Assembly (NCBI GenBank): GCA_022495995.1
Contig: JAFEMH010000741.1
Location: forward strand, 1-64,000
Direction of reading: 5' to 3'
Origin: Adenophora triphylla var. japonica
Taxonomy: Eukaryota > Streptophyta > Magnoliopsida > Asterales > Campanulaceae
DNA length: 64,000 nt
Shown here: positions 33,080 through 51,912 of the stretch, one piece after another
Position numbering within the stretch: the stretch's first letter is position 1
Layout: each line of letters starts with the position of its first letter
Notes under the pieces: model-generated
What the model was told of the DNA's origin: nothing
What the model saw: only the letters and a program-made list of their open reading frames with translations
The model's database searches: none
Translations under genes and position numbers: made by a program

Positions 33080-34250
33080 TAAAAAGCAAGACTCGTCAAA
33101 AAGGTGTCCGCGAAGTATACCGTCATAGATGGAATACTATACAGAATGTCATTTACCAAGCCTCTCCTCAGATGTGTAAAAACTCATATGATCACAAACC
33201 TACTCTACGAAGTTCATGAAGGAGTTTTTGGCGGTCATCTTGGAGCCCGCACTCTCTCGGACAAGATAAAATTCCAAGGCTTCTATTGGCCAACCACGAG
33301 GAAATACGCAGAGAAATATGTAAGGAAATGTGATAAATGTCAGCGGTTTACGGAATCCCTAGACACCCATCAACAGAGCAAACGTTGGTAATACCAACGT
33401 GGCCGTTTGATACATGGGAAATTGATATGATAGGACCCTTCTCAACCGCTAGAGGAGGCATAAAGTATGTAGTGGTGGTCGTAGATTACTCACAGAGTGG
33501 ATGAAAGCCAAGCTTTGGCCACCATTTCCGAGGAAAATGTGATAAACTTCGTTTACGATCACATATGGTGCCAGTTTGGTTTACCAAGAGTAACAGTCTC
33601 GGACAATGGCACTCAGTTCGCAACAAAGTTTACCACTGAATGTGAAAGAATGAAGGTTCAACACCGTCAGTCCTCGGTGGTTTATCCTTAAGGAAAAGGA
33701 CAGGCTGAGGCTGCAAATAAACTAGTCCTGACAATCCTAAAGAAAAATTTAGAAGAACGAGGAGGACGATGGCTGGACAAAATCCAGACCGCATTGTGGG
33801 TAGTCCGCATCACAATAAGAAATTCAAAGGGGAAACTCCTTTCTCGCTTATGTATGGGTCAGAGGCTGTGGCCCCAATGGAAGTAGTCCTCCCCTCCCAC
33901 AGGGTCACTTACTTTGATGAAACACAAAACGAGACCGCAAAAAAGTGCGATCTAGATGATCTCGAAGAAAAAAAAGATACAATCTAGAGAAAAAATGGTC
34001 AACTATAAATAGAAAGCCAAAAAACATCATGACAAAAGATTTAGCAAAATAAGCTTCTATGTGGGAGACTAGGTGTTACGAAATGTAGAGGTTCAATAAG
34101 CCCAATCCGGTTATCACAAACTCTCTCCAAAATAGGAAGGCTCGTATCAAGTCACTCAAATAATCAAAGAGGGGATCTACAAATTGCGGACAAAAGAGGG
34201 AAAGACCTAAAAAATGCTTGAAACAACGATTATCTTAGAAATACTTTTTT
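33080..34250 (+). pseudogene. Integrase of the interrupted gypsy fragment
   Basis: YTVIDGILYRMSFTKPLLRC leads into the zinc finger HEGVFGGHLGARTLSDKI and YVRKCDKCQRF (33,214-33,350). The core has WEIDMIGPFSTARGGIKYVV (33,418-33,475), FGLPRVTVSDNGTQFATKF (33,572-33,630), a TAA in the QAEAANK region and TPFSLMYGSEAVAPMEVVLP (33,835-33,895). The C-terminal domain, around 34,060-34,210, reads NVEVQ...EGSYQVTQIIKEGIYKLRT. All hallmarks of gypsy integrase, broken by several stops. Confidence 0.87.
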
Positions 34251-35609
34251 AGGAAAAATTGTATCAAGTATACGTGAAAATAGTTATAGTAGTTACAATC
34301 TATCTAAAGCAATACGTTTGTATGATTTGTAACTCAGAAAACACGAAATTATTTACTCATTAATGGAATTAACAGAGTGAATGCCCGTATGGTTATGCCC
34401 AAATCACGAATGCCAGCACGGTCACGTCCTGCTGATATGCGAACTGCATTCAAACCACACTACGCATGCCCATATGTAAAGAAGATTAACTTGGCTCTTA
34501 CAAAATCGCGGACTCAAGAGTCCAGATCGCGTAAAATCACTTAGGTGAATATGTATGAAAAATGATACGCAATAAAGCCCAAAATTCAGATCGAGGAAGA
34601 ACCTCAAAGTCTAAAGGCCAAAATAAACTGTGATCGTATTATTAAAGATTAATTCCCATATAAACTTAAATGTTTTCATAAGAAATTAGTAAAAACTTAT
34701 AAAGCGGTATTATCAGGGCACATCAATGCCCGCGACCGAACATTGAGTAAACATAAACATTCATAGTTTCAAAAAGCTCTTTGGAGATAAAACATGAATA
34801 AAGACGAGCAAAATATTTTTCATTAATAGAAAAAGGAAAGTACAAAACCTACATCTATTTACATGAGAAAAAAAAAGTTCAAAAACAAAAAAGTCCTACT
34901 ACAAAAGTCTAAGCTGAGAGCTGAGTAGGCACTGGAGTTGGCTCGGTCTTTGGGGTTGGAATTCTTGATCAAATATTGGTCTAACACCAATTTTCAATAC
35001 ACGCTAATTACAACACCACCACCTCATAATTTCTTATGCAATTTCGGGTTTGAAAATTCAAAATTTTACGGTTCAATTCGATCGACAAAGGTGGTGAGGT
35101 ATACACAAGTTATATTTGGTGTAATGGAGGTCTTGGGATGGTTAATTATTCGGTTGTAAAAATTGGGGGTTAAACACTTTTTCGTGAATAGAGAAAGACA
35201 TTGTACCAAAAATAAAATAAAATAAAGGGAGAGTGCCTCATAAGTTTTAAAAAAGTTTCATAATAATGTCACATAATTTTTTTTCTATATTGTATTATCA
35301 TGTTGTATTATTATGTAATAATACTGCATGCAAGATAATGAATACATATTAATATAATACAACATTGATGATAACAGATGGTATCGGCAACCAACGATCG
35401 AATTTCGGCGATGATCCAGAGAAACGTGTGGTTTCTGAACCCATTGAGATGACCCAAGAATTTCGCTATTTCGATTCTGCTAGTCCTTGGGAACAGCGTA
35501 GCGACGGATAATGAAGAATCAGAATCTGTAACTAGATTCTGGTAGGCGACGACGGTGGTGGCATGACACAATATTGAGGATGTTGTACCACATTTATAAT
35601 GTAGTATAA
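34251..35609. other. Gypsy 3' remnant and unassigned DNA
   Basis: 34,251-34,920 is AT-rich, with a CATTAATAGAAAAAGGAAAG segment of the kind found between integrase and LTR in gypsy elements; no LTR follows. 35,210-35,350 is A/T-rich. The minus strand at 35,571-35,360 has an 86-aa open piece that begins MCHATTVVAYQ and looks codon-like but matches no family I know; it may be a captured or decayed exon. Confidence 0.4.
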
Positions 35610-35642
35610 CTAGTACTCAAAAGCCCGTGCCATTGGCACGGG
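35610..35642 (-). mobile_element. Possible Helitron 3' terminus
   Basis: Read on the minus strand: a GC-rich hairpin CCCGTGCC-AATG-GCACGGG-type stem (35,642-35,624), then CTTTTGAGTA, then CTAG followed by T. A short hairpin about 10 bases before a terminal CTRR inserted next to T is the standard Helitron 3' end. The 5' TC end, which would lie to the right, was not found, so element length is unknown. Confidence 0.45.
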
Positions 35643-35954
35643 TCAGTATGGAAAGGGAGACAGTATAGAAAGAGAATGTCGTGGGAAAACTGAAATCGCA
35701 TGCTAACTATATGACGTTTTAAATATAATTTTAACTAACTACTTAACTAAAAATTATCAAAATTTTCAACTATAACAACAACAACAACAACAAATCTTTA
35801 TGCCATCCCCCTCCCCCATAGTCCAGTGCAGTAATATGAGATCCTAAATAAAATAAGTAATGTGAGTCACTAAACATTATGTCATCATCGATAAGCTAGA
35901 TATATTGAATACTGTAACAACGGAAAATTTAATATGAAATTGACTCCATAGTAC

Positions 35955-36325
35955 ACAACAGTCACAATCAAAGGGACAAAGAGAAGTACCTCCATCATTT
36001 GATTTCCCCAACCCTAATTCCTCTAATGTGTAGACGAAGAACCCATCTCTTGTTTTTTCCTTTGGTGGAGTAGGTGAGTCCAGACACTTTTTCTCCTTTG
36101 TTTCTATTCTCTTATTCTTCCTTTTCTTCAGCTTATTCGCTTTTGCAGACTCATCTTCTACTTGTTTCCCGGCCTTCTCCTGTTCTGTTCTTTTCCATTT
36201 CTTGGTGGAAAAGATTTCATTAATCTCATTTCCATGTTTTTTGGGAGTAGGAGAAGGTCCAGTATCGTTCATAACAGGATTCCAGGACGTGGTGCAGGTT
36301 TCTTAGATGAACTCTTCTTTGGCAT
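35955..36325 (-). CDS. DUF1764 family protein (lysine-rich, conserved C-terminal CPFDCDCC), frameshifted near the start
   Basis: The first ATG is at 36,325 (minus) and reads MPKKSSSKKPAPRPG, the lysine/serine start common in this family. One base later than expected the frame shifts and reads ILL-stop. Dropping one frame, the protein continues from 36,272 with NDTGPSPTPKKHGNEINEIF, a lysine/glutamate-rich middle (probable nuclear localisation), then TRDGFFVYTLEELGLGK and GGTSLCPFDCDCC. The D-G-x-x-x-Y-T-x-E-E-L-G and C-P-F-D-C-x-C-C motifs define DUF1764 (Pfam), whose function is unknown. The conserved last residue would follow a short final exon: GT at 35,954 directly after the last Cys codon looks like a donor. 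A missing A or other base at about 36,279 is either a sequence error or a disabling mutation. Most of its introns and 5' leader probably lie between 36.3 and 38.15 kb. Confidence 0.72.
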
Positions 36326-37848
36326 TGTGTAAATACAATAAATCAGCTCAGCCAAATGCTCTTATATGTACATCAGAGATAACTGCAACAGCTAAAAGGA
36401 ATATCAGAGGTAAGAACAGACGTACTTGGTAGCTAAAATAGCGAGAGGAAAGAGAAGGTTATCCAAAACATCAAACATAATGAAAGAAACATAGACTATT
36501 TTTCGATTGTATGTTTTAGATACCATAAACAGTTCAACTTTTAGACTCCAGGAATCATTAATTAGTGAAGCAGATTCAAAATCATTTTCCATTCACGGCA
36601 GTATCAATTCTTCAAGCCATTTTGACACTTTCACCTGATCGGGTATCATATAGTTTTTGCTGGACATGACGAAAATTCAATACATTTTGGGATAACAAAT
36701 TTGTGCAGGATGCTGACTCAACTATTCGACTCAGGATATTAGAGACGCATTATTTTATGTTTTCTTTGTTCAGAAAAAGGGAACATGTTTATGGTTTCAT
36801 GTCTTTACAACCAATAGTAACATGCTTCGTAAATCATGCCTGTCAATGCAAAATTGTGGTCCTCTCATTCTCTATCTCGAAACTATAAGGCATGCAAGAG
36901 TTAAATGTTGCTCCCTAGTGTCGCATCTTACATATAAACTCCAGTTATGATAAAATGCACTAACCATCATGCATACTGTTCATGAGCCGCATACTGTCCC
37001 CGTGCCATCAGTGCAATAAAGTAGTCATGTTGCTTACTAACTAAACCATAATATTTTCCTTAGGTAAATGTCATTAAAGGAAAGATATAGGTTCACAATC
37101 AAAATACATACAAAGCTTAGATATTTGACATTTCTAACTATTGAGGTTGACCAAACTTACACTATGAAAAACCAACCTCTGAAGTATTTGCTGTTTTCTC
37201 ATGATTTACATTTCCAACATCGCCTCTATGCAACCTTCAATCAAAAAAAAAAAAAAATCATAATGAATTTGGGCTAACATACAGATTAAAATAATGCTTC
37301 TTTAGAATATTGAAATAGGTAGAACAATGAATAAGAAATTATCCCCTAAGAACCCATGGCTAGCATACAAATTTGGATTCATTTCCATTAATTAGTGCTT
37401 ACTCTATATTGGGAAGAATGTAAGCAACAGGTGTAACGAATTTATAGTCTCATGGAATTAAATGGTCATTTTTTTACAAACAACGAACTTATTAGGGATT
37501 AAGTAATAGAGATTAGAAGTTATACTGTAACGAATTTCACCTGATTAATGAGGAGAAACTACACTTTGGTCGTTGAGAATCACAGTTGGAATTTTGCTGT
37601 TTGAATCCAGGAAACCTATTAAAACAATAAAATAATGCACGAATGTCATGAATTACGAAATATAAGCTTGATGAAAGATCCCAAAAATGCACGACTAATT
37701 TCAATCAAATGATTAAAACCCAAACTCTGATTGATAAAGAAAATAACTGATAGAAGACACGAAAAATATTTAATCAATGAAAGATCAGTGAAAAACCTAA
37801 CAAATGGAGCAATAACCAAGGTTAAATCAAGATTTGCAGATTATACCT
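36326..37848 (-). other. Probable intron or upstream region of the DUF1764 gene
   Basis: AT-rich, with no conserved frame on either strand. A candidate donor CAG/GTATAATCT at 37,848 (minus) would join a leader exon to the coding exon at about 36,330. Contains an A-run at 37,243-37,255. Short minus frames (for example 36,592-36,404) are not recognised. Confidence 0.4.
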
Positions 37849-38150
37849 GAAATCTTTCAATTTCCATAGATGGACAGCCAGGGGAGAGCTACCCATCCGA
37901 AAGCTAGGGCTCCCAATAAAACCGCCGTTGATTTCACCGCCGAAGCCTTACCAATTGAATCGGAGTGCTTTGATTTGGCGGTGCAACGAAGGGAGAGGGC
38001 GTCGAATCAGGGCGGAAACGTAGTTGCCGGCTAACATGTCGCTGTCGCCTGAAGTTGCCGTCGAGAGGGGTGTTGAAGAGAGAGAGAGAGACGGATTAGT
38101 GTGTGTTTGACTGAGAGGAGAGGGGAGGAAAATGAATTGCGTTGAAAGAA
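37849..38150 (-). other. GC-rich leader exon, minus strand, head-to-head with PPO1
   Basis: This GC-rich block between AT-rich flanks ends in GATTTCAG/GTATAATC (minus). It could be the 5' untranslated exon of the DUF1764 gene. It also contains an open stretch of about 53 codons (roughly 38,008-37,849) with a plausible hydrophobic segment AVLLGALAFGWVALPG but without an upstream ATG in frame, so it may be a coding exon of another protein with a damaged start. The nearest edge is about 330 bases from the PPO1 ATG, and the spacer between, 38,151-38,483, probably holds both promoters. Confidence 0.45.
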
Positions 38151-38483
38151 CTTGAAGGAGGAGATCGTGGGGGACAAAATGGTACTGGCCGTTGGATTGG
38201 AAATGTAAGAATTAATCTCAGCCCCTCTTTATGTGCAAGTCAATTGGCGGTTACCTGGATGTCTATTGTATAATAGATAGAATATTGCATAATAGCTTAC
38301 GAATTTATGATCATTTAAATTAATGAGGAATTTTAATGGAATTGATTTGTTACAAGGAATTTGTGGGGCAAAATTCGAAAAAATAGAGAAGGATAGAATT
38401 GAGGAAGGATACAGGCTACAGTACAGAGTGGACCGACTCCAACCTCATCTTCTCCTTCCCATTGCTTTCATTCGGAAACAAAG

Positions 38484-46513
<8,030 letters not shown>

Positions 46514-47529
46514 GGTTTGGATTTGTTGAATGTTGTTTCTGATCTTTATCCGTGTGTTTAGTTGGTGACTAACTTTTTCTTATATCTTTGAAGACAGTAT
46601 GTAGGAGGGATTTAGTAGTGAAAGATGCAAGGGGCTCAATGTCAACCTCGAGGAGGGTTTGTAATTGTTTGTAGCACACACAAAACGTAATTTGATTATG
46701 AGATTGGGTCCGTCCGGTGGGAATGTTAAATCTACTTTTATACGACCACACAAATAATTATAAATATATTATTGTATTGTCTGCAACATCTATTCTTTTT
46801 CACCTCTTCTCTTCCATGTTAATAATCAACTACAGTATTATTTAATTGAATTTTCACGCACAAATAAATAATGGACTTCAAATATAATACTCCTATGCTT
46901 TTCTTGATAAATTTTACTCATTTTATTTTTCATTGCCAATTGAACGAAACATTCATCACATTTTTATTCAAATCTAGCTATCCCAATTCAATACTAAAAA
47001 TTGTTATTGAGATTCACCATTACAAATTAATGTAGCCAAGCTGAACAAATAAAATGGATATAAGCTATTAATCAGTTGATTGTATTCAACAATACCGAAA
47101 GAACAGTCAAAATATCCAACATTATTGTTGACTTGCGTACTATTACCGGTGAAAAATCTTCAATTTTCGTTGATTCGCGCATGATTATCAATAATTGACA
47201 TCCAAAAGAAATTTAATCACTTTTAGGAAATAAGAATAAACTATCAAATATATTCATTTAGGGAGGGACAAAAGGAGTATGATACATGTCAACTCTCATA
47301 CTCCTCAAAACAAGTAGCCAGAGCGATGAATCTATTTATCGACTGGTCAGTTACTTTAGGTTTAATCTGTAATTCGTTTATGAATTATGATACAACTGAG
47401 GTCCCCATTTTGATTTTTACAAGGTTTAATAACATAAATCTACCTATTTAGAAATTAATCACCAGCCAAAGAATTTCACAAATCTTCTGCTCTCACTGAA
47501 TATGTGCAAAACTTTACCATAAGTAGCTA
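46514..47529. other. Intergenic region between two converging genes
   Basis: About 1 kb of AT-rich DNA shared by the 3' ends of PPO1 (+) and SECA1 (-). No frame of interest; candidate poly(A) signals on the + strand near 46,864 (AATAAATAAT). Confidence 0.6.
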
Positions 47530-50459
47530 TTATACACTAGCTTGAGAGCTGACGGCCGATGAAGAGGATTCACCTCCATCTACAGTGTTAGAACTTTTAC
47601 CTTGGGATAGACTACTCCCATTCCCATTTTTTATGACCTTGCTTTTCTCAGCCTCTTGTTTTTCATCTTTCAATAGCACCGGTTTGAACTGTCACAACAA
47701 CACAAATATAAATTAAGAAATCAAACATTCAAATGCTATCTGATAGAACATGAAATAACAAAATGCCTTCCAAACCTGATATATGGAGTATATAACATTT
47801 CTTCTTATCTGTGCCATCATCTCTATGAAAAGATTGTAGCCTTCAAGCTTATACTCGATAAGTGGATCCCTCTGTGCATATCCACGTAACCCTACAGCCT
47901 GCTGAACAAACCTAATTGCTTGCAAGTGTTCTTTCCATAAACGGTCAATGTTGCTCAATATCAAGAACCTCTCTGCTTCCTTCATCAATCCAGGAGCCTC
48001 AGTTTCCACAATATCCTAAAATAATAACAAGAAGAAAATGACAATTAAAAAGTAACTCGAAACACATGAACTGGGAATTTTGTGGGAAAGGTTGTACAAA
48101 GACAACTGCTTTATGGGTGAATATGGACCTATTTCGAATAATCAAAGTGGGAAAAGAGGAAAAAGGGGAGGGAGGGAATAATTGATTTCTCAGTGTGTTA
48201 GAATTTATATCTGAAGAAAATATCAGGGCTCTGGAAACTAATCAATAATTCTAAAAGAACTAGGAAACTAATCAATAAATATTAATTCTAAATTTCTGTT
48301 ATCATGATTAAGGATTGGAGGCACCTTTCCCGCTCATAATACTTTTAAATATATATACTCCCTCCTTATTTCTCGTGCTCAACAAGTGTGCATATTGAGC
48401 TGGGACGGAGGGAGTATTTTCCTTCATTTACAAAAAAGACATGTACAGTATCTTATTTCTAAATTTCTGTTATCACGATTAAGGAGTGGAGGCTTGGTCG
48501 CACAATATTTTCTTCCACAAAGGATGGATTTCAAAGCAGGTATGAGCAGAACATTGCTTTTCTCAAGGAGACAGAGACTGACCCTTTTCTGCAAATATGC
48601 CTCACGACCACGAAGATGAAGGTAACTCCGCAAGTCTTCATAGGTCGAGCTTTGGCTCGCCAGTAAATCTGGAGTTAAATCATTCAACAGATAGCAGTAT
48701 CTACAGATACAAACATGGAATATGTTAGCCAACTGTGTGCAGTAATCACATGACAAGTTCAAGTCAACTACATTCCAGGCATAGAATGCATCACTAAATA
48801 CGAGTGAAACTGGAAACTTGATCATTATGGATTCATTCATCTACAGGTTACAGAAAGTCAATCAGGTAAACTATAAGAGAATACATTGCATAGGAATCAT
48901 GAGGGTGCAATAATGCAGCACTAAACCCTCGTGGCCAAGACGAGAAATGTAGCACACTTATCCTTCAGACTCCTGTCTCACAGGTCCAATTCATCATAAA
49001 GATTCAACCTTTTTTATTTTAGAAAAACAGAGAATGAAGGGTTCTTCTTACTGTTGGAGCTTCGCAATTAGCTTTTCAAAATCCCAGCTTTCCTTGGGAG
49101 CATCAGAACCAATGTTGGCCTGTTAATATTTCCAAGACAGCTTAGTAAACATACCCTGAGTAGATAATAGCATGTGGCCAACAGAAGAACATACAGATAA
49201 TTAGTTACCTCTAGTATGTCATCCATTGTCAGTTCAGAATATTCAATAAGGAGAGACTGGAGGTCATCAGATTTTAGCGCTCGTCTTCTCTCTGTATAGA
49301 CACGATCCCTCTGGCTGTTTAGAACCTCATCATACTCAAATAATTGCTTTCGGATATCAAAAAAGTAATTCTCCACTTTCCTCTGGGCTTCATCTAGTGC
49401 TTTTGTCAATATTTTTGATTCAATTGGTAGGTCCTCAACTCTAAAAGCTCTCATTAAACCCTACAAAAGGTAAATTTAATAATCTACTTGACAAGGAATT
49501 TCTTTAGTAACCCCTATTACAAAATATAATTATAATACAATTAAAACCTGAATTCGGTCTCCCCCGAAAATTCGAAAGATGTTGTCTTCAAGACTAAGGA
49601 AGAAGCGAGAACTTCCAGGATCTCCTTGCCTGCCGCTTCGACCACGCAGCTGTATACATGTTCAAGTCAATTTTTGATTCTTTCTAGCAAAACTCGTCTT
49701 CCAATAGAGTAAGAAATAATCAAACTTCCAATGTAAGATTAAAAAGAAACGGGAAATCATCCCACAGCAAAATTCTTATATACAAGATGAACCAAAGACG
49801 TTCCAATCCAATCAGCCTTGCCGATAAACTTGTGGCACCAAAAGACCCAAACTCCAATTGAGAAGCTTGTAATATGGACATGACTGAACTTCAATACTCT
49901 CGATTACAGTTTTTAACCCTCAAACTGAACTACAAAACACAAGAAAACAGTTGATCCGGTAGGGTGTGGTTGGATGATCCTCGGATTATTAAGGTTTGGG
50001 TTAAGAAACTCAAACAAAGACAACACAATTGGTCATTAGGGTTAGCAACATGGTCAGGTTACCTGATTTATGTGGACTTTCAGTTGTTTTAATAATGTGA
50101 TAACTTTCTTTTGACAAAGGTTCTTCAGCCCAAGTAATCACTAACTGGGGAATGAAGGGCTGGGGTCTTTCCCAATAAATATTTAAATCAGTTGGACTTT
50201 TAAACGGAATCCCTGAATTCTGGTAGAGATTATACTTCACATTTCCTATTTTAATCCTATACAAAAGTGAAACGTATACCTGGTTGTCAATTCGACGTGA
50301 TTCATGGCGTTCTGTCCCAACAACATGAAGTCCCCCAGCTGACACCACCTGTAATCCAAAAAACAAAGAGACTTTAAGCTAAGGATCAGTTTTTGGATAA
50401 GAAAAGAAGTATATTAGATAAATGAGAAGAGTATACAAGTGACGGACAAGATGTCCATC

Positions 50460-50517
<58 letters not shown>

Positions 50518-51861
50518 CGTAATCGCAGCAACCCAATCCCTCTTCATATCCGAAATAGACAAACCCTTAAAAGCACCATTAGGGGGCGGACGCCCAAAGA
50601 GAAGCAATAGAAACCACTCGCTCTCATAGTAAACGATTCGGGAGATGTCGATTTCTAAAAATCTTGTCTCTCCATCCAAAGGCACAAAATCCCATAAATG
50701 AACTACATCCTTGCCTCTCCCAAAACCTCAGAAATGAAGTTGTAGAAAGAGTTCAACAAACTGGGACACACAAATTTCCCGAGTCATCTCTAATAACTGG
50801 TCCGAAGTTAATGCACAACTGAGCAATGGAGGAATAAATGGTCATGTATCTCAACTGAAAACTTGCACTTTACACACCAGTTTGGCGATATGCACTTAAG
50901 AGGTCGACAAATCTGAAGTTTATCATTAGTGTTAAGTTTGTTAAGCACCACAGTCCACATAAAAGCCCTAATACCTATTAGACTATTTAAGTAAGGTTTT
51001 GGAGACACCGTCCCCTTCAACATATCAGTTTATAGACTGAGCATCCAGTGAATCATTTTAGTTGTATCAGTCAAGAACTTAAAACAGGAGTGCTAGGATA
51101 ATTACAAACTTGATCTCAAGAAATAGATGTAGACAAAACAAAACCGATAGCGGTGACCTATCTTCTCCACGAGGGAAAAGTTCACTAACATGAACAACCA
51201 GCTAGTCACTACTACTTTATCAGGGAGGTGATTGTGGTGTTCTTTTGATGCTAATAAGGAAACATGCACCCTAATACAAATTGCATATAAAGAAATCAAA
51301 ATACTCATATGATTGTAGCAAAGGATCACAACTAAATATTAGCATGACAAGGTATGCTAAACCAAGTAGCCAGCATTAGAGCTGTAAATGAGTCGGGTTA
51401 TGTCGACTTCGAGCCAGTATTACAAAAAATTGAGTCAAGTAACCTATGCATGTTCAAATTCGAGTCAAGTATCACAAGCACAACAAAGCCTTAGTTCCAA
51501 AATAATTTGGGGTCGGCTAAACGTATTTTTGGCGGCCTGATATATATAATTTTGTTCTTATTAATTAAGAATATACTAAATTATATACTCCCTCCGTCCC
51601 ATTAGTATCAACACACTTACTATTCATGCGTAGATTAAGAAAAAAAATAATGATATAAATGTTGTGAGTGTAAAAGTAAAAATAGGAGAGAGAATGAGTG
51701 GAGGGAATAGTAAATTATAATAGTGTTGTGAGTATTAAAATAATGTAGGAGAGAGAATGAGTGGAGGGAATAGTGATAAAAACTTTCCTTTTTAGGAAGT
51801 GTGTGGTTTGTAGTGGGACGCCCAAAAAGGAAAGTGTGTGGCTTGTAATGGGACGGAGGGA

Positions 51862-51912
<51 letters not shown>

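Larger units (their letters stand above)
19975..34250 (+). mobile_element. 5'-truncated Ty3/gypsy fragment (RNase H to integrase), split by nested copia insertions
   Basis: The left part (19,975-20,615) encodes RNase H and the right part (33,080-34,250) encodes integrase; they are the expected neighbours in a gypsy polyprotein. The copia element between them is flanked by GAAAA and TAAAA, an approximate 5-bp target duplication. No reverse transcriptase, gag or LTR of this gypsy copy is visible, so it was truncated before or after insertion. The RNase H sequence is of the type found in the Tat/Athila group. Confidence 0.8.

Noticed and set aside
34013..34022. CTATAAATAG TATA-like box in the gypsy integrase remnant
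   Set aside because: Lies in the coding C-terminal part of integrase with no LTR around it; probably chance.
36404..36592. 62-aa minus frame upstream of DUF1764
   Set aside because: Not conserved in any family I know; a random open frame in AT-rich DNA is more likely.
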